Assembly (NCBI RefSeq): GCF_900101765.1
Contig: NZ_LT627735.1
Coordinates: forward strand, 2,201,501-2,265,500
Length of the DNA stretch: 64,000 nt
Direction: 5' to 3'
Origin: Nonlabens sp. Hel1_33_55
GTDB taxonomy: Bacteria; Bacteroidota; Bacteroidia; Flavobacteriales; Flavobacteriaceae
Shown: positions 49,577-58,505 of the stretch, one piece after another
Position numbering within the stretch: position 1 is the stretch's first letter
Layout of the letters: the number at the start of each line of letters is the position of its first letter
Translations under genes and position numbers: made by a program
The notes under the pieces: generated by a model
The model's database searches: none
Told to the model about the DNA's origin: nothing
What the model saw: the letters and a program-made list of their open reading frames with translations, nothing else

Positions 49577-51862
49577 TTAGCGTATGATCATTATTTTGGA
49601 AACTGTGGTTTCTACATTATCATCAGTAGAAATGAGCAGCATGTAAACACCAGATGAAACCCTGCTACCACTAAAATTGGTAGTATCCCATTGAACGCTT
49701 CCACCTTGAGACACGACTTCAAAAACCAAGTTCCCTTCTATATCGGTAATTTTAATACGAGCACGATCTGTCAGTCCGTCGATGGTTACATTTCCATCAA
49801 ATTCTGGTTTAACAGGGTTTGGGAAAGCAAACACATTTTCTAAATCTTCAGAAGGTGGACTTGAGCGATCACCTTGGAAAGCAACAATTCCATTATTTGT
49901 AGCAAAATAAACTTGTCCTGTAGTATTGTCAATAGCGATATCATTCACCCCATTTGAAGGCAGCGGCGAATTATCCTTAGTAAATTGAAAGATTGTTTCC
50001 TGACCAGAAGGTGAGAAAAGAAATGCACCAGAACTTGCCGTCGCTATCCATTTTCTATTATTACCATCTACCTCAATATCCAAAATAGCTTCGTCCTTTA
50101 ATAACTCTCTGGGAATTCCATTTTGATCCTCAATAATTATTGCTCTAGCATCGTTTGGATTTTCTGAAAGGATGCTATTGGCATTAAAGAAAACGCGTAA
50201 GCCTCTATTACTTCCTATCCACAACTGCTCGTTCTGATCTAAGGTTACCTCACTAACATAATTACCGGTAAGATTTCCTTCTTGGATCTCTTCTCTAAGA
50301 TTTCCAAACCTGTTTTCATTGGGATCAAAAGCTATCACGCCGTTATCAACTGTACCAAAAATGATATTCCCTGCATTAGTGATAGCCAATTTTGTCGTGC
50401 TTGATCCATCGATAGTAGGAATGAATTCTGACACATCAAATGAGGTCCATTGTCCAGCAGGTGTCCTGCGATTGATAGGATCTTCCACCAGACTACTTAA
50501 TACCCAAAGATTTCCTTGTCTATCAAACTCACTTGCAGGAATACGCACAAAATCTGGACCTGTGTAACCAGGCACATCAATCTGTGATAGAGAACTATTA
50601 TCGATTCCGTATAAAGTTTCTGCGATTCCATCCACAAATTCCAATACTCCATTGTGCATACTATTCAAGTAAACCTCATCTGTAATATCTGGATTAATTG
50701 CGATACTTGAAATACTGTTGATATTCAGAACATCATCTGGAGTAAAATTGGTCCACTCATCTTCAATCAATCTGCTAACACCAAACTGCTCTAATGGAAA
50801 CGGGTTATACAAAAGGCTGTAATCACCGTATCCAACCCATAATGTGTTGGGTGCGGTCGTTAGCGAAAAGGCGCGATTTCTAGTTGGACCATCTGCAACA
50901 ATGAATTCTGGAGTCACAGTATTCTGTCTATTCAATCGTATCATTCCATTTTCTAAAGTACCTACATAAATACTGTTAGAATTAGAATTGCCCGCGGTAA
51001 ACCTATAAGGACCTCCATCAATGTTTCTAATGTCATTCAGAAGATTTTCATTAGCATCTAAAATTTGTAAGTAACCAGCTCCTGTAACGCTTAGCTCGTT
51101 TCCTGATACAGTTGCATCCACAGTTCTGGATGGAAATCTATATCCTGTGTTTGTAAAGATGTCTCCTGTTAGTCTAAATAACGTACCACCAGTATCAATT
51201 GCAAATATTTGAGTTTCTAGTGCCGTTACCTCATCATAGGCGCCCATATTAAGTTGGTTCCAGTTTGTAAAATCGATAAGGAATGGGTCTGAAATATCTG
51301 CTCTTCTAATACCAGCATCATTTGTTGCGGCATATAAAAATCCATCAAAAATCTCAATTGATCGCACGCGTAACTGCGCACCATTTTCACCTATAAAATA
51401 AGTGTCGTTAAACTCCAACCTATCCAAATCATATATCGCAATACCAAAATCTGTTGCGATATACAAAAGCTCACCATTAGCCTTAAATTCATTAATGCGT
51501 TTACGGTCAGGATCAATAACTTGTTTATCTCTTATCGCCACTACATCTAGCACCTCGTCATCCTGAACGATTTGCAGCAAACCGTTTTCATAACCTATCA
51601 CTAACTGGTCATCGCTTTCTCGATAAATTATTTGTGAGATCTCATCACCACTTAAACCGTTGACTGTTGTGATAGTGTTGAAAGTGCGAGATGCTATTTC
51701 ATAGACAAACACGGCATTTTCACTAGCTGCATAGATTCGTTGATCTGTTTGCTCTATGTCAATAATTTGATTGAATGAGAAAAGCCCAGTCCACTGATTG
51801 GTGAAATCTTGAGCATTTGCCATTCCTGCTATCAATAAAAATAAAATGAGTTTGAACTTCAT
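49577..51862 (-). CDS. porZ: PorZ-like type IX secretion protein (beta-propeller)
   Basis: Surface protein of 761 residues resembling PorZ, a part of the type IX secretion attachment complex. It has a signal peptide (MKFKLILFLLIAGMANAQ) and then QDFTNQWTGLFSFNQI, the conserved start of PorZ, followed by repeated strand pairs that form two beta-propellers and a C-terminal sorting-like domain (about 690-761, starting VFAFPNPVKPEFDG and ending TVSKIMIIR). PorZ binds A-type lipopolysaccharide in Porphyromonas. The ATG at 51862 begins the signal peptide. recO follows without a gap, an arrangement typical of the phylum. Confidence 0.85.
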   Translation of the reverse strand: MKFKLILFLLIAGMANAQDFTNQWTGLFSFNQIIDIEQTDQRIYAASENAVFVYEIASRTFNTITTVNGLSGDEISQIIYRESDDQLVIGYENGLLQIVQDDEVLDVVAIRDKQVIDPDRKRINEFKANGELLYIATDFGIAIYDLDRLEFNDTYFIGENGAQLRVRSIEIFDGFLYAATNDAGIRRADISDPFLIDFTNWNQLNMGAYDEVTALETQIFAIDTGGTLFRLTGDIFTNTGYRFPSRTVDATVSGNELSVTGAGYLQILDANENLLNDIRNIDGGPYRFTAGNSNSNSIYVGTLENGMIRLNRQNTVTPEFIVADGPTRNRAFSLTTAPNTLWVGYGDYSLLYNPFPLEQFGVSRLIEDEWTNFTPDDVLNINSISSIAINPDITDEVYLNSMHNGVLEFVDGIAETLYGIDNSSLSQIDVPGYTGPDFVRIPASEFDRQGNLWVLSSLVEDPINRRTPAGQWTSFDVSEFIPTIDGSSTTKLAITNAGNIIFGTVDNGVIAFDPNENRFGNLREEIQEGNLTGNYVSEVTLDQNEQLWIGSNRGLRVFFNANSILSENPNDARAIIIEDQNGIPRELLKDEAILDIEVDGNNRKWIATASSGAFLFSPSGQETIFQFTKDNSPLPSNGVNDIAIDNTTGQVYFATNNGIVAFQGDRSSPPSEDLENVFAFPNPVKPEFDGNVTIDGLTDRARIKITDIEGNLVFEVVSQGGSVQWDTTNFSGSRVSSGVYMLLISTDDNVETTVSKIMIIR

Positions 51863-51932
51863 AAAATGATAACGCAAATTTCTCGAGTATCTGATAAAGA
51901 TGCAAAAATAGGTGGAATAACGTGATATTAAA

Positions 51933-51960
51933 AAAGCCTCTGAATTTGATCAGAGGCTTT
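51933..51960 (-). terminator. Terminator after gdhA
   Basis: An 11-base-pair stem AAAGCCTCTGA / TCAGAGGCTTT with a six-base loop, between gdhA and porZ, beyond the palindromic repeat. Confidence 0.75.
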
Positions 51961-51970
51961 CGTTTTGTGA

Positions 51971-51986
51971 CGCTTTCGCGAAAGCG
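51971..51986. repeat. Dispersed palindrome, copy 16
   Basis: Perfect 16-base palindrome 23 bases after the gdhA stop, between gdhA and its terminator; right flank AAATAATTATAATCTAT. Confidence 0.95.
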
Positions 51987-52009
51987 AAATAATTATAATC
52001 TATATGCTA

Positions 52010-53353
52010 CTAGACGATTCCTTGTGCAAGCATGGCATCTGCAACCTTTACAAATCCAGCAATATTGGCACCTTTCACATAGTCAGTAAATCCATCTTCA
52101 TCAGTTCCATATTTTACACAAGCCTCGTGAATGTCGTTCATGATGCTGTGTAGTCTGTTGTCAACCTCTTCTGCAGTCCAGCTGTATCTCAATGAATTTT
52201 GAGACATTTCAAGTCCTGAGGTAGCCACACCACCAGCATTACTCGCCTTTCCTGGGCTAAACAAGATTTTCTTATCAAGGAAGTGCTCGATGGCCTCTGG
52301 TGTACATGGCATGTTTGCGCCTTCTCCTACACACATACATCCATTATCTAAAAGAGTTTTTGCCTCTTCACCATTGAGTTCGTTTTGAGTAGCACATGGC
52401 AATGCGATATCACATTTAATGGACCATGGTCGCTCGTCTGCATGAAATTTAGCATCTGGATATTTATCAAGATATTCTTTGATACGTCCACGTTGCTCAT
52501 TTTTGATATACATAATATGAGCAAGCTTGTCTGCATCTATTCCAGCCTCGTCATAGATAAAACCATCAGAATCAGACATGGTAACTACTTTACCACCTTT
52601 CTGTATAATTTTTTCTGCAGCATACTGGGCTACATTTCCAGATCCTGAAATGACCACCGTTTTACCTTCAATGGTTTCATCCTTGGTCTTGAGCATATTC
52701 TCTGTGAAATACACATTTCCATATCCAGTAGCTTCTGGACGTATCAATGAGCCACCATAGGATCTACCTTTACCGGTAAGAATTCCAGTGAACTCATTTC
52801 TGATTTTTTTGTATTGACCAAAAAGATATCCTATCTCACGACCACCTACACCTATATCACCTGCAGGAACATCTGTATCTGGACCTATAATGCGTTGTAG
52901 TTCTGTCATAAATGACTGGCAAAAACGCATTACCTCGCGATCAGATTTTCCTTTAGGATTGAAATCAGATCCACCTTTACCACCACCCATTGGCAATGTC
53001 GTCAAACTGTTCTTGAAGGTTTGTTCAAAGGCTAAGAACTTAAGAATACTCAAGTTAACAGATGGGTGAAAACGCAATCCACCTTTATAAGGTCCTATAG
53101 CGCTATTCATTTGTATACGGTATCCACGGTTCACGTGAACCTCGTTGTTATCGTCTGTCCACGGCACTCTAAACATGGTAACGCGTTCTGGTTCTGCGAT
53201 GCGTTCCAGTAATTTGTCTTCACCGTATTCTGGATTTTCTTTAATGAAAGGGATAACCACTTCTGCCACTTCTGTGACGGCCTGAATGAATTCTGGCTCG
53301 TTAGGATTCCTCTTTTCTACTAAATCGATAAAATCTTGGATGTTTTTTTCCAT
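52010..53353 (-). CDS. gdhA: NADP-specific glutamate dehydrogenase
   Basis: Assimilates ammonia by forming glutamate from 2-oxoglutarate. The 447-residue protein has the substrate and catalytic motifs KGGLRFHPSVNLS and LPMGGGKGGSDFNPKG (Lys of the GGGKGG element), GRSYGGSLIRPEATGYG and the Rossmann domain VISGSGNVAQYAAEKI. The length and signatures fit the hexameric NADP-dependent class. It is transcribed alone, with a -7 promoter box about 45 bases upstream. In this cell it is a key entry point for nitrogen. Confidence 0.96.
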   Translation of the reverse strand: MEKNIQDFIDLVEKRNPNEPEFIQAVTEVAEVVIPFIKENPEYGEDKLLERIAEPERVTMFRVPWTDDNNEVHVNRGYRIQMNSAIGPYKGGLRFHPSVNLSILKFLAFEQTFKNSLTTLPMGGGKGGSDFNPKGKSDREVMRFCQSFMTELQRIIGPDTDVPAGDIGVGGREIGYLFGQYKKIRNEFTGILTGKGRSYGGSLIRPEATGYGNVYFTENMLKTKDETIEGKTVVISGSGNVAQYAAEKIIQKGGKVVTMSDSDGFIYDEAGIDADKLAHIMYIKNEQRGRIKEYLDKYPDAKFHADERPWSIKCDIALPCATQNELNGEEAKTLLDNGCMCVGEGANMPCTPEAIEHFLDKKILFSPGKASNAGGVATSGLEMSQNSLRYSWTAEEVDNRLHSIMNDIHEACVKYGTDEDGFTDYVKGANIAGFVKVADAMLAQGIV

Positions 53354-53397
53354 TATCTATAAAATAAGCGTTTCAAAAAACGTTTTTGTTAAGGCTG

Positions 53398-53405
53398 CAA
53401 AGATA
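53398..53405 (-). promoter_or_regulatory. Putative -7 box of gdhA
   Basis: TATCTTTG on the minus strand matches TAnnTTTG, 45 bases before the start codon; the leader contains a short AAACG/CGTTT inverted repeat. No -33 TTG is clear. Confidence 0.5.
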
Positions 53406-53541
53406 AAATTATCCCATGCACTTAACTTTTAATTACCAATAATTTAAGGATGAGGAATAATCAAATAGTCTTGATGCCGTTAAAAGGTAGACTAAATCTG
53501 ATTTTTGTGCGTTTCATCGTAGCGCTGCATGGGTATTTCGT

Positions 53542-53549
53542 TATATTTG
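53542..53549 (+). promoter_or_regulatory. Putative -7 box before the beta-barrel gene at 53573
   Basis: TATATTTG, 24 bases before the start codon. Confidence 0.45.
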
Positions 53550-53572
53550 GCGGTGCATCAAAGTACATTTGA

Positions 53573-54343
53573 ATGAATAGCAGGATTGCTGGATTTTTAT
53601 TTTGGATCTTTTTAGGCGCGAGTTTAAATTTATCGCAGGCGCAGCTAGGCTTCTCTCATGAAGTAGGCGTTATCACAGGTCCAGTGGCTTTTCAAAGCGA
53701 CTATGGTGAACGCTATGATTTTGATACCAATAAGGGAAATGTAGGAATAGGTATAGGTATTATTCATTATATAAATTTTGCCTATCGTGCAGACTGTAAC
53801 TGTTACAGTCGCGATACCTATTGGAACGACCATTTTAAAATACGCTCACAATTAGCTTATCACGTAACGACTCTCAATCATTTGAGCGAGCTGGCGGAAC
53901 GTAATAGTATAGGTGGCCTTCAATTAAGGTCAATGGAAGGAAAAGCCAAGGTTCTCGAACTGGGAGCGCATCTAGAGTATTACCCTTTAAGCATACGCGA
54001 TTTCCAGAATGGCGGAAGTAAATGGGCACCATATATTGGGTTAGGCTTACATTACGTAAATTATAAACCAGAAGCCGAAAGTTCTTTAGGGCCGCTAGGA
54101 AATTCAGTTACCACCTTTCCCACATTTATTGATCGTATTGATACGGATAGAGGCAGCACACTTGCTTACGTTGCAGATCTAGGAGTGCGTTATAAATTAA
54201 CGCCTTTGAGTGATCTTCTAGTATCGTCTACATGGCATTATTACAATGACAATTATGTAGATGGATTGAGTCCTAACAATGTCAACAATCGTAATGATGA
54301 CTGGATCTGGTGGTTCAATGTTGGTTTCATCTATTATTTATAG
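53573..54343 (+). CDS. Flavobacterial outer-membrane protein (THC0290_0291-type)
   Basis: A 256-residue exported protein with a signal peptide (residues 1-23, ending QAQ) and beta strands, ending WWFNVGFIYYL, as expected for an outer-membrane barrel. It has the segment FAYRADCNCYSRDTYWNDHFK with a CxC pair, and GAHLEYYPLSIRDFQNGG, which I recognise as a conserved family in Flavobacteriaceae called THC0290_0291, of unknown function. It is alone and convergent with the trans-sulfuration gene, with a palindromic repeat between them. Confidence 0.75.
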   Translation: MNSRIAGFLFWIFLGASLNLSQAQLGFSHEVGVITGPVAFQSDYGERYDFDTNKGNVGIGIGIIHYINFAYRADCNCYSRDTYWNDHFKIRSQLAYHVTTLNHLSELAERNSIGGLQLRSMEGKAKVLELGAHLEYYPLSIRDFQNGGSKWAPYIGLGLHYVNYKPEAESSLGPLGNSVTTFPTFIDRIDTDRGSTLAYVADLGVRYKLTPLSDLLVSSTWHYYNDNYVDGLSPNNVNNRNDDWIWWFNVGFIYYL

Positions 54344-54372
54344 ACAGGACTTGTAGTTTTCTTTGATAATTC

Positions 54373-54388
54373 CGCTTTCGCGAAAGCG
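54373..54388. repeat. Dispersed palindrome, copy 17
   Basis: Perfect 16-base palindrome between two convergent genes. Confidence 0.95.
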
Positions 54389-54426
54389 AGATCAAAAACA
54401 ACATTTCAACACATCAAGATACCCGA

Positions 54427-55584
54427 TCAAATCAAGGCTTGCTCTAGGTCTGCGATCAAATCATCGATATCCTCAATACCAACCGATAAACGTATCAAGG
54501 AGTCGACGACACCTGTTTTCTCGCGCTCTTCTTTGGGAATGCTTGCGTGTGTCATGGTTGCTGGATGACCAGCGAGAGATTCCACACCGCCGAGGCTTTC
54601 TGCCAGTGTGAATACCTTTAATCTTTCCACAACATTCACGGCGCTGTCCATAGTACCCTTTTTTGTAGTGAAAGAAACCATTCCACCATAATCAGTCATT
54701 TGTTTCGTGGCTATTTGATGGCTGGGATGGTCATCAAAACCAGGCCAATAAACACGCTCAACGTTTGCATGAGATTTGAGAAAATGGGCAATGGATTTCC
54801 CATTCTCACAGTGTCGCTGCATCCTTACGTGTAAGGTCTTGACGCCTCGCAAAGCCAAGAAACAATCTTGCGGTCCAGGAACAGCGCCACTGGCATTTTG
54901 AATGAAGTATAATTTTTTAGCAAGTGATTCTTCCTTTACAACAAGCGCACCCATCACAACATCGCTGTGGCCGCCTAAGTATTTAGTAGCGCTGTGCATG
55001 ACGATATCAGCGCCTAGACCGAGTGGCCTTTGTAAATAGGGAGTTGCAAAAGTGTTGTCTACCGCAAGTAAAATTTTGTGGCTCTTAGAAATCCCAGCTA
55101 CAGCTTGAACATCAATGATATTCATCATTGGGTTCGTAGGCGTCTCTACCCAGATGAGCTTCGTATCCTCATTGATATATTGCTCAATTTTTGCAGCTTC
55201 ACTCATATCTATGAACCGAAACTTGATTCCAAAATCCTCGTAGATTTTTGTGAATAGCCGGTATGAGCCGCCATATAAATCACTGGTACAAACAACCTCA
55301 TCACCAGGTTTTAATAATTTGAGTACCGCATCAATAGCTGCAAGTCCAGAACCGAAAGCGAGTCCGTAAGTACCATTTTCCAAGCTAGCGATGGATTTTT
55401 CAAAGGCAGCTCTTGTTGGGTTACCGCTACGGGAATATTCAAATTCTGGATGGTTTCCTATTTTATCCTGTTTAAAGGTACTGGTCTGATAAATAGGTGG
55501 CATAACGCTATTGTATGCTGGATCAATATTCTCTTGACCACCATGAATCGCCTTTGTGTTGAATTTCATTTTCTTGTTGTCCAT
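54427..55584 (-). CDS. Trans-sulfuration enzyme (cystathionine gamma-synthase/lyase family)
   Basis: PLP-dependent enzyme of sulfur amino acid metabolism, 385 residues. Conserved elements are TKAIHGGQ at the start, YSRSGNPTR, FGSGLAAIDAVL, PTNPMMNI, AVDNTFATPYLQRPL and SATKYLGGHSDVVMG (PLP Lys), and SLGGVESLAGHPATMTH near the C-terminus. The class includes cystathionine gamma-synthase, gamma-lyase and related lyases, and the sequence alone does not safely separate them. No SAM riboswitch is seen upstream: only 35 bases separate it from the DinB gene. A start at the ATG five codons later is also possible. Confidence 0.92.
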   Translation of the reverse strand: MDNKKMKFNTKAIHGGQENIDPAYNSVMPPIYQTSTFKQDKIGNHPEFEYSRSGNPTRAAFEKSIASLENGTYGLAFGSGLAAIDAVLKLLKPGDEVVCTSDLYGGSYRLFTKIYEDFGIKFRFIDMSEAAKIEQYINEDTKLIWVETPTNPMMNIIDVQAVAGISKSHKILLAVDNTFATPYLQRPLGLGADIVMHSATKYLGGHSDVVMGALVVKEESLAKKLYFIQNASGAVPGPQDCFLALRGVKTLHVRMQRHCENGKSIAHFLKSHANVERVYWPGFDDHPSHQIATKQMTDYGGMVSFTTKKGTMDSAVNVVERLKVFTLAESLGGVESLAGHPATMTHASIPKEEREKTGVVDSLIRLSVGIEDIDDLIADLEQALI

Positions 55585-55619
55585 AAAATAAATCTGAATC
55601 TAAGGTGTACTATTGCTAT

Positions 55620-56078
55620 TTACAGGACTGCTTTTCTCAATGCCATCGAATATCCCAAATGGATACCTTCATGAATATTAACCAAGCTTATGGAGTCTTC
55701 TATCGAGGTAAGCTCATAACCTGTACTTGTGGTGTATTCCTTGAAATCGGTAAAGCTTCCAGATTCATAATCTTTAGATGCCGTTTCAATCATGGGCAAT
55801 AATTGATTTTTAAAATCTGAGATTTCTTTATCACTTAGATCTCGCTCTGGTCTGGTTCCATGTTTGTACTGTAAAATGGTTTCCTTAGATAGCAATTGCT
55901 CCTTACCAGCCAGCCCATACATAAGACCTTGCTGAGTCACCATGCAGTGAATGATATTCCAAATGATGTTATTTGAAAAGCCATCAGGTATTTTGTTGAG
56001 CTGCTCCGTACTCAAATTCTCGATGAGAGATATAAAATGTTTACGCGTGGTAATAAGGTGTTCAAATCGTTGATCCAT
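55620..56078 (-). CDS. DinB-family protein
   Basis: A 152-residue four-helix-bundle protein of the DinB superfamily, which holds metal or a thiol-transferase site in related enzymes. The probable metal ligands are the His residues in WNIIHCMV (about residue 44) and NIHEGIHLGYS near the C-terminus. No thiol partner has been seen. It lies 35 bases upstream of the trans-sulfuration gene on the same strand and may share its transcript. Confidence 0.8.
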   Translation of the reverse strand: MDQRFEHLITTRKHFISLIENLSTEQLNKIPDGFSNNIIWNIIHCMVTQQGLMYGLAGKEQLLSKETILQYKHGTRPERDLSDKEISDFKNQLLPMIETASKDYESGSFTDFKEYTTSTGYELTSIEDSISLVNIHEGIHLGYSMALRKAVL

Positions 56079-56121
56079 GGGATTCGTTTTTATAAAGGTA
56101 TCATTTAAGGATGTGCTGTCG

Positions 56122-56129
56122 TAATTTTG
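56122..56129 (+). promoter_or_regulatory. Putative -7 box close to the ArsC-like gene
   Basis: TAATTTTG lies only four bases before the ATG at 56134. Transcription would begin at or near the start codon, so the message may be leaderless. Confidence 0.45.
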
Positions 56130-56133
56130 CGAT

Positions 56134-56493
56134 ATGGAAAATCTATTTATCTATCTGGACAGTTGCAATACGTGCCAGCGTATTTTAAAAGAACTGGAAT
56201 TACCAGAATCTGTCAAGCTTCAAAATACTAAGGAAGATCCTGTAACTATCAAGCAGATTGAATATTTGAAAGAGCAAAGCGGTTCCTATGAATCACTTTT
56301 CAATCGACGCGCCCAGCTGTATCGCGGTCGCAATCTGCATGAAAAAGATCTCAATGAGGATGATTACAAAGAATTGTTGCTGGATCATTATACCTTTCTA
56401 AAGCGACCAATTTTAATTTACAAGGATCAAGCCTATATAGGTAATTCAAAAAAGGTGGTTGCCGCTGCTAAAAGTGCGCTAGCAAATGACTAA
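56134..56493 (+). CDS. ArsC/Spx-family thioredoxin-fold protein
   Basis: A 119-residue small cytoplasmic protein with the thioredoxin-like ArsC fold. It has a CNTCQ motif (Cys12 and Cys15) at the N-terminus and the C-terminal LKRPILIYKDQAYIGNS with the cis-Pro. Most arsenate reductases use a single Cys plus distant Cys residues, so a CxxC makes this more like Spx or YffB-type proteins. Its role (arsenate reduction or redox regulation) is uncertain. Its stop overlaps the start of the transporter by eight bases. Confidence 0.82.
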   Translation: MENLFIYLDSCNTCQRILKELELPESVKLQNTKEDPVTIKQIEYLKEQSGSYESLFNRRAQLYRGRNLHEKDLNEDDYKELLLDHYTFLKRPILIYKDQAYIGNSKKVVAAAKSALAND

Positions 56494-57403
56494 GCGGCAA
56501 GTAGCGCTCATCTGTGCTACATTTGTCGCCTTATTTTATGCGATCAACTTCTCGTCTGCAAAAGAAGTAACACCAGAACATATAGGGCCATTCGGTTTGA
56601 CCTGGTATCGCGTGGTGTTTACCTGTGCTATATTTTGGATTATTTCAATATTTGCTGGCCCTAAAGAAAAAGTACCTTTCAAAGAATTACCGCTCATAGC
56701 GCTGGCAGCTTTTTGTGGTGTGGGCTTCAATATGATCACCTTTATGTGGGGTTTGTCACTAACAACTCCAATTACAGCATCTGTTTTAATGGTTACCACA
56801 CCGATTATAGTAGCCGTTTTGAGCGCTATATTTCTCAAAGAACGTCTCCATTTTTGGAAGGTCTTAGGTATAGGTCTTGGTTTTAGCGGAGCCGCATTTT
56901 TAATATTACTTTCCTCAAATCCCAATCAGGTAGGTGCAGATCCTTTGATGGGAAATATCTTGATTTTCTTAAACGCGTTGTCCTATTCGTTTTACATATT
57001 GTTAGCTAAAAAGCTAACGGCAAAATACCATGTTTTCACTTTAATGAAGTGGCTCTATTTTTTTGGAGTACTATTCATAACACCATTTGGCATACAACAA
57101 GGACTAGGTTTTGATGTGGCAAACGCCTCCAGTCACGTCATTCTCAATATTGCTTATGTTGTTATTTTTGCGACGTTCGGGACCTATATGCTCAACATCA
57201 TCGCAATACGAACACTTAAACCTAGCGTTGTTGCTGTATTTGTTTATCTGCAACCTTTGCTGGCCGCATTGATCGCCGTTGGTTTGGGCACTGACCAAAT
57301 GACTTGGGTTAAAGCTGGCGCAGGAATGGTGATATTTTTGGGAGTTTATCTAGCTGGGAAAAAGTCAAAAAAAGAACTAGCTAGAATAGAGTCTTCTAAG
57401 TAA
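56486..57403 (+). CDS. EamA/DMT-family transporter
   Basis: A 305-residue inner-membrane protein with ten predicted helices in two repeated EamA halves (about residues 5-140 and 150-290), with typical PEHIGPFGLTWYRVVF and SVVAVFVYLQPLLAALIA. These carriers export amino acids, metabolites or drugs, but the substrate is not known. The C-terminus is short and basic. It overlaps the ArsC-like gene and is probably translated from the same message. Confidence 0.88.
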   Translation: MTKRQVALICATFVALFYAINFSSAKEVTPEHIGPFGLTWYRVVFTCAIFWIISIFAGPKEKVPFKELPLIALAAFCGVGFNMITFMWGLSLTTPITASVLMVTTPIIVAVLSAIFLKERLHFWKVLGIGLGFSGAAFLILLSSNPNQVGADPLMGNILIFLNALSYSFYILLAKKLTAKYHVFTLMKWLYFFGVLFITPFGIQQGLGFDVANASSHVILNIAYVVIFATFGTYMLNIIAIRTLKPSVVAVFVYLQPLLAALIAVGLGTDQMTWVKAGAGMVIFLGVYLAGKKSKKELARIESSK

Positions 57404-57486
57404 AAGGTATTTCGCGATTTGGCTTTTATCTCAAAATTAAGCACATATGAAAGAAAAATGGGTTCTGAATGTTGAGGATCTCTAGA

Positions 57487-57918
57487 TCACAACATCAACT
57501 TTGCTTGAGTCATAGCAGTCCACTTGACAGCTTCTTCAAGAGTATTTACAGATTTAAAATTGATAGGTACAAATCTTGATTCCAATAAGGCCGTTCTCAA
57601 TCCACTTTTAGAATCATCTACAACGCAGTAACCGCAAAGGTATTTAAGAGCAAGGTGTCTTAATCGTATCCACTCTACAGGTTTGACAGAATATTTTTCA
57701 GTACGATTTGCGATCCATACTCGTTTTTTGACCACATCGTGCTCTTCATAATATTCCAAGGCTTTTTCCAGGACTTGATAAACCTCTTCTGCACCGCCCA
57801 CGACTCCTTTATTGAGTTCAGAAACGAAAGAGTCTTCCAGTAAAAAGATATTACCAAAATCAAACTCAAGCTTTTTCAAAATAAGAGGCCGAAATGAGGA
57901 GTTTTCTATGGAGGTCAT
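57487..57918 (-). CDS. Tandem paralogue family, member A (STAS/SpoIIAA-like, tentative)
   Basis: A 143-residue protein, the last of three tandem relatives on the minus strand. Shared features are LEFDFG near the start, KKRVWIAN followed by YSVKPVEW in the middle, and the strongly conserved GYCVVDDSKSGL and ALLESRFVPINFKSV followed by TLEEAVKW at the end. The arrangement resembles STAS/SEC14 or SpoIIAA-like small domains that act in regulation, but this is a guess. No signal peptide or membrane segment. The ATG at 57918 is consistent with the starts of the other two (M-I/T-S-I-x-x-S). Confidence 0.75.
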   Translation of the reverse strand: MTSIENSSFRPLILKKLEFDFGNIFLLEDSFVSELNKGVVGGAEEVYQVLEKALEYYEEHDVVKKRVWIANRTEKYSVKPVEWIRLRHLALKYLCGYCVVDDSKSGLRTALLESRFVPINFKSVNTLEEAVKWTAMTQAKLML

Positions 57919-58000
57919 GGATAATATGAGATAAGGAAGGTCACCTACCAGAATAATTTAAAAATAGTTATTTAATAGGTTATTCAACTTTTGACAACAA

Positions 58001-58429
58001 CTATGCCCCATTATTATTTAGTTCTTTATTCCAATCAAATGCCTCATCTAGACTTTTGACATTTTTAAAGTTTACAGGAACAAATTTTGATTCCAATAAA
58101 GCATTTACCAATCCTGATGGTGTGTCGTCAACTACACAAAATCCAGTAAAATATTCTAGCGCAACCGCTCTTAATTGTATCCATCCTATGAGTTTAGTAG
58201 AATAGATTTCTGTCTTGTTTGCTATCCAAAGACGTTTTTTAATCACATGATTGACTTCATAGAAATTCAACACTTCTTCCAAAGCAATTAGTGCTTTATC
58301 TGTATCTAAAACTTCTCCACGATAAAGCTCTGATAAAATGATATCCTCTAAAAGATATACCACACCAAAATCAAATACCAGCTTCTCTAATATCAGATCC
58401 TTGTAAACAGAATGCTCTATCGAAATCAT
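58001..58429 (-). CDS. Tandem paralogue family, member B
   Basis: A 142-residue relative of the neighbouring genes, located 82 bases upstream of member A. It has LVFDFG, KKRLWIAN, YSTKLIGW, GFCVVDDTPSGL and ALLESKFVPVNFKNV followed by SLDEAFDW. I chose the ATG at 58429 because the MISIEHS start aligns with the starts of members A and C; the longer frame to 58540 adds 37 residues and overlaps member C. It diverges most from the others in the middle. Function unknown. Confidence 0.75.
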   Translation of the reverse strand: MISIEHSVYKDLILEKLVFDFGVVYLLEDIILSELYRGEVLDTDKALIALEEVLNFYEVNHVIKKRLWIANKTEIYSTKLIGWIQLRAVALEYFTGFCVVDDTPSGLVNALLESKFVPVNFKNVKSLDEAFDWNKELNNNGA

Positions 58430-58505
58430 AATATAAATGTAACAAATGATAAGTAAACTATAGAAAAAACAATTTCTATTTTTTTTACCTATGATAGATC
58501 GAACA

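Noticed and set aside
55585..55619. SAM riboswitch before the trans-sulfuration gene
   Set aside because: Only 35 bases separate it from the DinB gene, too short for the element.
57447..57485. A 12-codon frame MKEKWVLNVEDL after the EamA transporter gene
   Set aside because: Too short to judge and without conserved context; possibly a trace of a lost gene.
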